The position numbers were made by a program, and so were the translations under genes. Source: Alphaproteobacteria bacterium UBA6178 (GTDB lineage: Bacteria; Pseudomonadota; Alphaproteobacteria; Rickettsiales; UBA3002). Taken from it: a stretch of 13,728 bases of DNA. The stretch's first letter is position 1, and each line of letters starts with the position of its first letter. The stretch spans positions 1-13,728 of the forward strand of contig DITS01000017.1 of NCBI GenBank assembly GCA_002422205.1, given 5' to 3'. Below are positions 6,548-12,801 of the stretch, piece after piece. The notes under the pieces are model-generated. The model made no database searches and was not told where the DNA came from. It saw only the letters and a list, made by a program, of their open reading frames with translations.

Positions 6548-7588
6548 TTAAAATTGCAGTACCCAGTTAAACATTACATGGTCATTGCTGCTATAGCCCG
6601 CTTCCACAAGAGTAGTTTTGTAGAAGAAGCGCACAAGCGGTGTAACCACCACGTTATCTTCCTTGGACGGGTGGTGATCGACTTGCACCATGAGCCAAGT
6701 ATTCAAATCTTCATAGTTTGCCACATAGGGCGCGAAGCCGACACGCGCCCGTTGCCATATGGATTTTTCAATATCACCCGCATACATGCCGCGAATTTCA
6801 TACGAGGTGAAAATGCGGCGTGTTTCGTAATCGGCCAGAATGCCAGTCCATGCGGAAAACTCGTCATCGCCTTGAAACCGCGACACACCCGCGCCGGTCA
6901 TGCTAAAAATATTTCCCTGCGCTCCGGGAAAGTTCCACCGCTTGATAAGGTAATTTACCTGTGGGCCAACGGTGGTATAATCCATGTCACCGCTTTCCTT
7001 CTTTGCGTACAGTCCTACCGCGACGTTTGGATTAATGGTATAATCTAATGAAAGAGTTTTGCCGGTTTCGTCATTCTCCTGCATCACCATGAACCCATCG
7101 ACATAGGAAATCGGCTTTGCCTCTGCTGGTTGCGGCGAAATAAAAGCCATGTCAGCGGCAAGCGCCAGCACCGCCAGCGATTTAGCTTTTTTCTGAATGT
7201 GATCGAGAATCGGGCAAGCCTTTGTCGAGGTGGAATCACCAGGACAAGTTTTCACCAGATTGGAAAGCACCTTTTTGATTTCTTTAAGTTCAAGGATTTT
7301 GGCTTCCGCTTCCATGATTTTACCCTCCGTCTGTTTCAAAACCTCCCCACAGCTAGCTTGATCGGAGGTGCTTAAAGTGAGCAGCTGGCGGATCTCAACC
7401 AGCGTAAAATTTAGCGCCTTTGCACCGCGAATAAAGCGAATGACGTTTACCGCATTTTCCTCATACAGCCGATATCCAGCACGAGAACGCGAAGATGCCT
7501 TAATCAGTTTCATCTTCTCATAATAGCGCAGTGTATCCGCAGTTGTGCCGGTCATTTCCGCTATTTTTCCAATGGTCAGTTGTTCCAT
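6548..7588 (-). CDS. MerR-family metal sensor fused to an outer-membrane-like beta-barrel domain
   Basis: A 346-residue fusion. Residues 1-70 are a MerR DNA-binding domain (LTIGKIAEMTG, TLRYYEKMKLI, GYRLY), followed by a dimer helix and metal site: Cys80, Cys115 and Cys125 (CPGDST...ACPIL). Cys80 aligns with Cys79 of ZntR (a Ser in CueR), and nine residues separate the last two Cys as in ZntR, pointing to a divalent or mercury-type sensor. MerR proteins normally end here. Instead the frame continues into a signal-peptide-like stretch (about 133-157: KKAKS, hydrophobic, SPQPAEA) and about 190 residues of alternating beta strands ending in FNWVLQF, with the terminal Phe typical of outer-membrane barrels. 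The start at 7588 is chosen because codons up to 7645 lie inside the promoter and operator. A merge of two genes or a one-base error in the T run at 7187-7192 are alternatives. Confidence 0.8.
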   Translation of the reverse strand: MEQLTIGKIAEMTGTTADTLRYYEKMKLIKASSRSRAGYRLYEENAVNVIRFIRGAKALNFTLVEIRQLLTLSTSDQASCGEVLKQTEGKIMEAEAKILELKEIKKVLSNLVKTCPGDSTSTKACPILDHIQKKAKSLAVLALAADMAFISPQPAEAKPISYVDGFMVMQENDETGKTLSLDYTINPNVAVGLYAKKESGDMDYTTVGPQVNYLIKRWNFPGAQGNIFSMTGAGVSRFQGDDEFSAWTGILADYETRRIFTSYEIRGMYAGDIEKSIWQRARVGFAPYVANYEDLNTWLMVQVDHHPSKEDNVVVTPLVRFFYKTTLVEAGYSSNDHVMFNWVLQF

Positions 7589-7607
7589 AAATTGCTCACT
7601 TTTTAGC

Positions 7608-7639
7608 ATTATACACCTTGGAGCATACTCCAAGGTCAA
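7608..7639 (-). promoter_or_regulatory. MerR-type promoter and operator
   Basis: Reading on the minus strand, -35 TTGACC (7634-7639) and -10 TATAAT (7608-7613) are separated by exactly 20 bases, the stretched spacing of ZntR/MerR-class promoters. The spacer holds a perfect inverted repeat at 7615-7636: ACCTTGGAG, centre TATG, CTCCAAGGT. The expected transcription start is about 7601, 13 bases before the regulator ATG at 7588. The regulator would bind its own promoter and, on metal binding, untwist it to transcribe itself and the merP-like, merT-like and copA genes. Confidence 0.9.
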
Positions 7640-7644
7640 GCTCA

Positions 7645-7998
7645 TTATTTTTTGTATGATTTTAGGTTCTTTTCATTCTCGAAATAATGCACGGTTCCAT
7701 CCGCCTCTGCGCCGATAACAGCCGTGGCTTTATCCACATTTTTTTTGCTTACCGGGTCTGTGGCGGTACGTGCTTCGGCGCTTTTTTCCAGCTTTTCCTT
7801 GCACATCGGGCAGCAGCCGTAATAGGTCTTGCCGCTGACGGTTACGGGAATCTGCTCTTTGTCGAATAATTTGTTATTAATCATGCAGACATATTGCGGC
7901 TCGACTTTTTTAAGTTGTCCTTCGCCAGCGGCAAACGCTGCACCGAATGGCAAAGTAGTTGCGATAAGAATTACGAATAATTTGAGGATGTGTTTCAT
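7645..7998 (-). CDS. Secreted TRASH/YHS-like metal-binding protein
   Basis: A 117-residue protein with a signal peptide (1-23, PFGAAFA then AGEG). A Cys motif follows: YVCMINN (Cys38), then YYGCCPMCKEKL (Cys62, Cys63, Cys66), resembling the TRASH treble-clef metal site. The second half (DPVSKKNVDKATAVIG...HYFENEKNLKSY) resembles a YHS repeat that has lost its cysteine. Similar small proteins accompany multicopper oxidase operons. It probably binds copper in the periplasm; no catalytic role is proposed. The ribosome site AGGAGAA lies just before the ATG. The stop at 7645-7647 is only 5 bases from the -35 of the MerR promoter. Confidence 0.75.
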   Translation of the reverse strand: MKHILKLFVILIATTLPFGAAFAAGEGQLKKVEPQYVCMINNKLFDKEQIPVTVSGKTYYGCCPMCKEKLEKSAEARTATDPVSKKNVDKATAVIGAEADGTVHYFENEKNLKSYKK

Positions 7999-8019
7999 AT
8001 AGTTCTCCTAATTAAGTTA

Positions 8020-8047
8020 CTGCGCCGTATCCCATGACACGGCGCAG
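8020..8047 (-). promoter_or_regulatory. Intercistronic hairpin between cupredoxin-CusF and TRASH genes
   Basis: A perfect 9-bp GC-rich stem (CTGCGCCGT and ACGGCGCAG on the minus strand) with a 10-base loop fills most of the 57-base gap. It is followed by TAACTTAATT rather than a U tract. It could be a leaky terminator or an mRNA-stability element that reduces expression of the downstream gene. The hairpin is certain in sequence; its role is not known. Confidence 0.6.
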
Positions 8048-8055
8048 ATGGTTGA

Positions 8056-8724
8056 TTATTTGCCTTTTTTCATATCGGTGATGATGAGATCGTCCTTGCC
8101 TTGCGGCTTAAGGGAAAAAGAAACCGCATCGCCTTGTTGAAAGCCGGGAAGATCGACACTGGAATCCACCGTAAACATCATCTTCATTTTCGGCCAATTG
8201 AGCGATTTGATCGGGTCATGCGTGATATTCACCATATGTTTGCCCGCATCAACGCTATTAATCGTGCCTACGCCTTGATGCAAACCACCGGCAGCAGGAG
8301 CGTCACCACCTTCCAGCTTTTTTGAAAGCTTATGATGATCCATTGCTTTTGTTTCACCGGCTTTTGAAGCTTGGCCGACAATCAACATGCCTTCCATGCC
8401 AAGCTTTTCGTGCGCGTGGCAATGAAATTTGTAAGTGCCAGGAACGGTGAAGGTGTAGGAAAACTTGTCACCTTTCTTTTCCTGCGTCGGACTCATAATC
8501 ATTTCGTCCACCTGCTTTGGCACATTCACGAACATCACATCGTGTATTTCGTCCTGCGCGTTGACAAAAGTAACCGTATCGCCCGGCTGGATGGTCAATT
8601 TATCCGGTGAAAAGAAATGCTGCTTTTTGGCATCGTAATCGGTCACTTCCTTGATAGTGTATTCCTTCGCAAAAGCGGGCGTAGCAGCCAGCATTAGCGC
8701 GGTGGTCAATAATAGTTTTTTCAT
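8056..8724 (-). CDS. Periplasmic cupredoxin-CusF fusion copper protein
   Basis: A 222-residue protein with a signal peptide (1-19, TPAFA then KEYT). Residues 20-117 form a plastocyanin-like cupredoxin with a complete type 1 copper set: His61, then Cys102, His105 and Met110 (FHCHAHEKLGMEG). A linker (118-148) leads to a CusF-like OB-fold (149-220) whose Cu(I)/Ag(I) ligands match CusF in spacing: His169, Trp177, Met180 and Met182 (THDPIKSLNWPKMKM). The protein therefore joins an electron-transfer or copper-binding site to a Cu(I) chaperone site. It would pass Cu(I) to the multicopper oxidase encoded upstream, or to an RND pump. The ribosome site AAGGAGAA precedes the start, 26 bases after copB. 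Confidence 0.9.
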   Translation of the reverse strand: MKKLLLTTALMLAATPAFAKEYTIKEVTDYDAKKQHFFSPDKLTIQPGDTVTFVNAQDEIHDVMFVNVPKQVDEMIMSPTQEKKGDKFSYTFTVPGTYKFHCHAHEKLGMEGMLIVGQASKAGETKAMDHHKLSKKLEGGDAPAAGGLHQGVGTINSVDAGKHMVNITHDPIKSLNWPKMKMMFTVDSSVDLPGFQQGDAVSFSLKPQGKDDLIITDMKKGK

Positions 8725-8750
8725 TTTATTCTCCTTAAGTGGGTTGATAA

Positions 8751-9509
8751 TTAAAACATGAGCCGGAGGCCGATAGCGCCGACCAGCTCATCCTTTTCCT
8801 CACCCTCGCTTCGGGCGATAGATGCGGTTTCACCGAATTTCCGGCCATAGTGGATATCCACATAAGGCGCGAATTTTCGGGTGAATTCGTAGCGGGTTTG
8901 CAGCCCGATTTTGCCGTCCGATATGCCCGCGCCAATATCCTGCTCCGGTACGTCCTGCGCGGAGAGATTGATTTCGGCATAAGGCTGCAAAATGAGTTTT
9001 TGCGTGAGGAGCAAATCGTTTTCCTGACGCAGCCGCGCTGTTACATCGCCATGTTCGCTCACGAACACATGCGCTTCGGTTTCAAAATAATATTGAGCAA
9101 GCCCGTTGAAACCAAGTGTGAGGTAAGCGGTGGATTCCGGTTCGAAATCGTAGCGGATACCGGCCTGTGCATCCCAAAAGGTAGAGATATTACGGCTATA
9201 GAGCGCCCATATTTCGGCTTCCTCTAATTCACCGTCATTATGCTCGCCCTCGCTTTTCAGCCAGAGCTTGTTTTCGTCGGTGCCGATCCAGCCATCCAAA
9301 TCCCAACTATGCACGCTTTCACCGCGATCAGTGCCGGTATCGGCTTCCAGCCGGAACATGTGGAAAGTTTGCCCGCCATGCTCTTTTTGCATGTCGTGCG
9401 GGGTCATATCGCCCATATCTTCCGCAGTGCCGTGATCATTTGCCATTGCGGGCATTGCCAGCGATAGCGTGAGGCATGAAGCCATGAGTAAAGTTTTAAT
9501 GCCCTGCAT
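8751..9509 (-). CDS. copB: Copper resistance outer-membrane protein CopB
   Basis: A 252-residue protein of the CopB/PcoB family. After a signal peptide (1-23, MPAMA) comes a Met/His-rich stretch (24-51: DHGTAEDMGDMTPHDM, EHGG). A beta-barrel with family motifs follows: DLDGWIGTDENKLWLKSEGE, QAGIRYDF, the DIHYGRKFGETA segment and a terminal LRLMF with final Phe. The N-terminal extension is shorter than in PcoB, which has longer Met-rich repeats. CopB is thought to bind or move copper at the outer membrane. It overlaps the multicopper oxidase gene by 14 bases, and its GGAGG lies inside that gene's end, so the two are co-translated. Confidence 0.92.
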   Translation of the reverse strand: MQGIKTLLMASCLTLSLAMPAMANDHGTAEDMGDMTPHDMQKEHGGQTFHMFRLEADTGTDRGESVHSWDLDGWIGTDENKLWLKSEGEHNDGELEEAEIWALYSRNISTFWDAQAGIRYDFEPESTAYLTLGFNGLAQYYFETEAHVFVSEHGDVTARLRQENDLLLTQKLILQPYAEINLSAQDVPEQDIGAGISDGKIGLQTRYEFTRKFAPYVDIHYGRKFGETASIARSEGEEKDELVGAIGLRLMF

Positions 9510-11139
9510 GATGGCCTCCGCTTGTTGCTGGTTTTGTGGTTTCTGCCGTGGGCGGCGGTGGTATCTCGCCGGGGTCTAGCTTGGCGACCACCACCTTATT
9601 CATCATGCCCGCCATCATGTGGTAAAGCAGGTGACAGTGGAACGCCCACTCACCGGCGGCATCCGCCGTAACCAGCACGGAGTAAGAGCCTCCGGGCGGC
9701 ACAATAACGGTGTGCTTGTTTGGCAGCTTTTCGGCAGGCTGGCCGTTCTCCAATTGCACAAACATGCCATGCAGGTGCATCGGGTGCGCCATCATGGTTT
9801 CGTTGGTGAAGCTCAGGCGTACGCGCTCGCCGTAGCGCAACTTTATAGGCTCGGCATCGGAAAACTTTTTATCGTTAATCGTCCAAATGAAGCGCTCCAT
9901 ATTACCGCCCAGGCGCACATCGATGGTGCGTTCCGGCTGGCGCGTATCCTTTTGAATACCTGCATAGCGCAGATCGGCGTAGGAAAGCGCCTTGTCGCCT
10001 TCCAACGCTCCGGTCTTCGCCCAGCCGCTAATCATATCGGCGGGGGTCATTTCCATATCCGGGTCGTCCTTCATCATCATGTCCATGTTCATATCGGCCA
10101 TCGTGAGCAAGGCGCGTTTGCGTGGTTGGGGTATTTCCCCGCGCTGCCCTTCGTTCGTTGCCAGCGTGCCAATCGCAAAGCCGCTGCGGTCAATAGATTC
10201 GGCGGCGATGGTGTAAGGCTTGTCATCCTTCGGCGTGACAATCACATCGTAGGTTTCAGCCGGAGCAAAGCGGAATTCATCAACCGGAACCGGCTCGATA
10301 TCTTGCCCGTCGGCTTGTACCACGCTCATTTTGAGGCCGGGAATCCGCACATCGAAAAATGACATGGCGGAAGCGTTAATAAAGCGCAGGCGCACGCGCT
10401 CGCCCGGTTTGAATAAGCCCGTCCAGTTCTGCTCCGGCGCTTTGCCGTTAACTAAGAAAAGATAGCCCGCAACATCAGCAAGATCGGTTCGTGCCATACG
10501 CATTTCGCCCCAATGCTTGGCATCCGTCCATGCTCTATCCCATCCTCTGGCTTTCACATCATCGAAGAAATCGCCTAGTGTAAGGCGATTGGTGGCGTAA
10601 TAATCGGAAACCTTTTTAAGATTGCTCATTACTTCGTCACCGTCATCAATGATGAAGTCCGAAAGCACCACGATATAATCGCGGTCAGCCTGAATCGGGT
10701 CTTTGCCTTTGGGAGCGAAAATCAGCGAGCCATATAGCCCGTCCTGTTCCTGCGCGGCGCTGTGTGCGTGATACCAGTATGTCCCGGTTTGTTTGATCGG
10801 GAAATGATAGGTGAAAGTTTCACCGGGCATGATGCCGGGGAAGCCGTTGAAGGTTGGCACACCATCCATTTCACCGGGCAAAAGCAGCCCATGCCAGTGA
10901 ATGGAGGTTGCCACGTCCATTTTATTCGTGACGTGAATAATTGCTTCGTCGCCTTCGGTAAAACGAAGGGTCGGCGCTGGAATGCCGCCATTGACGGTTA
11001 CTTTTTTAATCGGCGTGCCGGTGATGTTCACGGGCAAGCGCTCGATGGTCAAATTATATTCGATGGTTTTGGCGTATGCCGGTGCGGAGATAACCCCTAC
11101 CATAAGCAGCGCCACCATCCATAGATGATGTAATCGCAT
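9496..11139 (-). CDS. pcoA: CopA/PcoA-type multicopper oxidase
   Basis: A 547-residue periplasmic multicopper oxidase that oxidises Cu(I) to the less toxic Cu(II). The signal peptide (1-23, SAPAYA) has no twin-arginine motif, unlike many CopA proteins, so Sec export is suggested. All four copper-binding segments are present: HWHG (81-84), WYHAHS (122-127), HPMHLHG (452-458) and HCHLLYHMMAGM (501-512), giving the T1 Cys502 and the trinuclear His set. A Met-rich insert (346-368: MADMNMDMMMKDDPDMEM) is the expected substrate-copper region. The C-terminus is His-rich (HHAGH). AAGGA precedes the start by a normal distance. It lies between copL and copB, the copLAB order known from Xanthomonas. The symbol pcoA is used only to separate it from the P-type ATPase. 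Confidence 0.95.
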   Translation of the reverse strand: MRLHHLWMVALLMVGVISAPAYAKTIEYNLTIERLPVNITGTPIKKVTVNGGIPAPTLRFTEGDEAIIHVTNKMDVATSIHWHGLLLPGEMDGVPTFNGFPGIMPGETFTYHFPIKQTGTYWYHAHSAAQEQDGLYGSLIFAPKGKDPIQADRDYIVVLSDFIIDDGDEVMSNLKKVSDYYATNRLTLGDFFDDVKARGWDRAWTDAKHWGEMRMARTDLADVAGYLFLVNGKAPEQNWTGLFKPGERVRLRFINASAMSFFDVRIPGLKMSVVQADGQDIEPVPVDEFRFAPAETYDVIVTPKDDKPYTIAAESIDRSGFAIGTLATNEGQRGEIPQPRKRALLTMADMNMDMMMKDDPDMEMTPADMISGWAKTGALEGDKALSYADLRYAGIQKDTRQPERTIDVRLGGNMERFIWTINDKKFSDAEPIKLRYGERVRLSFTNETMMAHPMHLHGMFVQLENGQPAEKLPNKHTVIVPPGGSYSVLVTADAAGEWAFHCHLLYHMMAGMMNKVVVAKLDPGEIPPPPTAETTKPATSGGHHAGH

Positions 11140-11167
11140 AACTAATCCTTAAATTGCGTTGAAATAC

Positions 11168-11196
11168 CGCCATGCGCGAAAGGCGCACTGGTGGCG
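11168..11196 (-). promoter_or_regulatory. Leader hairpin between copL and the multicopper oxidase
   Basis: On the minus strand, GTGCGC and GCGCAT pair around a CTTTC loop (11172-11188, one G-U pair). An outer CGCC/GGCG stem follows after a four-base bulge. It fills the 72-base gap between copL and the oxidase, upstream of AAGGATTAG. There is no U run after it, so it is more likely a folded leader or stability element than a terminator. Its role is uncertain. Confidence 0.4.
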
Positions 11197-11211
11197 TAAA
11201 CAGCTAAAGGA

Positions 11212-11601
11212 TTAGGCTCTGGGGGGACGTTTTATGCGATTAGAAAACGCGGAATCGACAAACTGATTGTCGAACGCGAATACGGCACTACTAGAGGAAA
11301 CTGTAGCTAGCGAATTGCTGCCATTGCCGAGAAATTGGGATAGTCCGTTATGGCAAGTACCACCAACGCATTTGCATACGCCTCCATCACAGCATTTGCC
11401 GGATGAGTTCTTATCGTTTTGCGCGGTTTTTTCCGAAGCGGTTTTTTTCTCGCCGTGACCGTGGCAATCATGGTCTTTGGAGGCTTGCTGGGTTTTCTCA
11501 ACCTTTGCATCATCATGAGGCATAGCACGCGATACAGACGGAGTCATCGTCGTAGTAACGACAAGCGCCAGTATCATAAACATGCCTATAAAATTCCTCA
11601 T
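11212..11601 (-). CDS. copL: CopL-like Cys/His-rich periplasmic metal-binding protein
   Basis: A 129-residue protein with a signal peptide (1-26, ending SVSRA). A His/Cys cluster DHDCHGHG (44-50) and a Cys cluster KCCDGGVCKCVGGTCHNG (Cys70, 71, 76, 78, 83) follow, then a Ser-rich tail ending RPPRA. This layout and the position directly before the multicopper oxidase match CopL of Xanthomonas copLAB clusters, which is needed for copper-induced copAB expression. Small proteins with a similar PPR ending are also filed under DUF2946, an alternative name. The start at 11601 gives a basic n-region but no ribosome site; the ATG at 11583 has GAGGA 11 bases upstream and cannot be excluded. Confidence 0.7.
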   Translation of the reverse strand: MRNFIGMFMILALVVTTTMTPSVSRAMPHDDAKVEKTQQASKDHDCHGHGEKKTASEKTAQNDKNSSGKCCDGGVCKCVGGTCHNGLSQFLGNGSNSLATVSSSSAVFAFDNQFVDSAFSNRIKRPPRA

Positions 11602-11609
11602 ACGTGAAT

Positions 11610-11638
11610 TTTATAGGGTTTCCATAAATAAGCAAGAA
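11610..11638 (-). promoter_or_regulatory. Possible sigma70 promoter of the copL-pcoA-copB unit
   Basis: On the minus strand, -35-like TTCTTG (11633-11638) and -10 TATAAA (11610-11615) are 17 bases apart. The -10 ends only 8 bases before the copL ATG at 11601, so the mRNA would be leaderless or would start at the ATG at 11583. An additional TTGACC lies at 11654-11659 without a good -10 at MerR spacing (GCTTAT), and no clear CueR-type dyad was found. Confidence 0.4.
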
Positions 11639-11671
11639 TCTTGTAAGGTAGCAGGTCAAATTGTTCCAATA

Positions 11672-11687
11672 ATCTAACTTCTTAGAT
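11672..11687 (-). other. AT-rich hairpin between the CDF gene and copL
   Basis: ATCTAA and TTAGAT form a perfect 6-bp stem with a GAAG loop on the minus strand, 13 bases after the CDF stop and upstream of the copL promoter candidate. It is followed by TATTGG. It could be a weak terminator or an operator. It is the only structured element seen in the 99-base gap at 11602-11700 apart from the promoter candidate. Confidence 0.35.
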
Positions 11688-11700
11688 GTTCAGCAATGCT

Positions 11701-12315
11701 TTAGGAAATTAATTCCTTTCTCGCCGATTTGATAATCCGCCATGAGCCAGAAACGGCCAGCCAGCCCAGGATGGCAGCGACGATAATATCCGGCCAGATG
11801 GTGCTGGAGGCGAATACGCCAGCGGCGGCAATCATCACGGCGATATTGCCAATCGCATCGTTACGGCTGCATATCCATACGGATTCGCGGTTGCTATCGC
11901 CGCCACGGTATTTGTAGAGCAGCATCGCGCAGCCGACATTGACCGCCAGAGCAACCACGCTGATAGCGGCCATAATAAGAGGCTTGGGCAGTTCAGGCTG
12001 TAGGGCGTGGTGGAGTGTTTCAAACGCCACCCACAGCCCCACCAAGCCCAAGGAAATGCCTTTGAACAGCGAAGCCTTGGCACGCTGGCGAAGTGACTGA
12101 TCCAGTACATAGAGGCTGATGCCGTAATTAGCAGCATCCGAGAAAAAATCCGCGCTATTGGCCAACAGGGAAACAGAATGTGCGGCGTAGCTCGCTATCA
12201 TCTGCACCACGAACATCAACGCGTTGGCAATCAAGCATATCCACAGTACCTTGCGGTATTCTGCCGATACGCCTAACTGCCCGCTATTATTGCAATGATC
12301 GTGGCAGGAACTCAC
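11701..12315 (-). CDS. CDF-family cation transporter without C-terminal domain
   Basis: A 204-residue cation diffusion facilitator core with about six hydrophobic segments (roughly 23-42, 47-70, 84-103, 114-133, 155-170 and 174-190). The substrate site of CDF proteins has two acidic pairs. The first is here as NSADFFSD (Asp56, Asp60). The second, in SRNDAIGNIAVM, is Asp153-xxx-Asn157 rather than the Zn-type His-xxx-Asp. The usual cytoplasmic C-terminal domain (about 90 residues) is absent; the protein ends KSARKELIS. The N-terminus has CHDHCNN, a possible metal-binding patch. Short CDF proteins of this kind occur in copper and cobalt islands; the cation is not predictable. The ATG overlaps the lipoprotein stop (ATGA), so it is co-translated. 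Confidence 0.85.
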   Translation of the reverse strand: MSSCHDHCNNSGQLGVSAEYRKVLWICLIANALMFVVQMIASYAAHSVSLLANSADFFSDAANYGISLYVLDQSLRQRAKASLFKGISLGLVGLWVAFETLHHALQPELPKPLIMAAISVVALAVNVGCAMLLYKYRGGDSNRESVWICSRNDAIGNIAVMIAAAGVFASSTIWPDIIVAAILGWLAVSGSWRIIKSARKELIS

Positions 12316-12746
12316 AGTTTTTTACCTGTCATTTCCTTGCAGATATGCGCGATGCGGTCTGCATGTTCAGCCCAATCCTTGCCTTCCTTCTGCTTTTTAT
12401 CCGCAACTTTGGCAGCGCACGCAGAAGCAAGCTCCTTCGGCGGCAGTTTTTCTTCTGCATCCGCCGTAGTGAGATCGTCCATCTGGCGGCAAAGTGTTTT
12501 CATTTCCATTATCTCTGGCGAACGCTTGAGCCGTTGGCGTTGTTGCGTTCCGTGCCGCCCCGTAGTGCGAACTTTCTGTAAGCTGGCTGGCCATTCTGCT
12601 TCATTCAGGCACGCTAGGCGCAGCGTTTCTTTTCGGTCGGCTGCATCCGTGGCTTCGGAAAGTTTCTGGTCAAGCGTTTGTGACGGTTGAGAAGCACAGG
12701 CACTTATCGCCAATGCGGTAACTGCTAACATCATCCATGTTTTCAT
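12312..12746 (-). CDS. Putative lipoprotein of unknown function with four conserved-looking Cys
   Basis: A 144-residue protein not assigned to a known family. The N-terminus is a lipoprotein signal with lipobox ISAC (Cys17). The mature part is helical and charged, with Cys46, Cys86, Cys110 and Cys136, which could form two disulfides or bind metal. The start at 12746 is chosen because GGAGAAAATA sits directly before it; the longer frame to 12794 lies in a terminator hairpin. It overlaps the CDF start by 4 bases, so the two are translated together. It may act as an envelope partner of that transporter, which is an inference from coupling only. Confidence 0.75.
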   Translation of the reverse strand: MKTWMMLAVTALAISACASQPSQTLDQKLSEATDAADRKETLRLACLNEAEWPASLQKVRTTGRHGTQQRQRLKRSPEIMEMKTLCRQMDDLTTADAEEKLPPKELASACAAKVADKKQKEGKDWAEHADRIAHICKEMTGKKL

Positions 12747-12761
12747 TATTTTCTCCGTGGT

Positions 12762-12793
12762 AAAATGCCCCTCCGTCCGAAGACAGAGGGGCA
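12762..12793 (-). terminator. UUCG-loop Rho-independent terminator or attenuator
   Basis: On the minus strand, TGCCCCTCTGTC and GACGGAGGGGCA form a 12-bp stem (one U-G pair) closed by the very stable UUCG tetraloop. TTTT (12762-12765) follows. The pairing is better on the minus strand than on the plus, as expected for a minus-strand RNA. It lies just after the 94-residue gene and about 8 bases before the lipoprotein ribosome site, so read-through control of lipoprotein-CDF is possible. Confidence 0.85.
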
Positions 12794-12801
12794 AAGTTCA
12801 A

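Noticed and set aside
7589..7645. Longer start for the MerR fusion at 7645
   Set aside because: Those 19 codons are the -10, spacer and -35 of the promoter; MerR homology begins at MEQLTIGKIAEM (7588).
9619..10362. Long plus-strand open frame of 247 codons
   Set aside because: It is antisense to the multicopper oxidase, lacks recognisable motifs and a ribosome site, and is explained by that gene's codon bias.
12180..12690. Overlapping plus-strand frames across the lipoprotein and CDF start
   Set aside because: Shadows of well-supported minus-strand genes that have a lipobox, transmembrane helices and ribosome sites.
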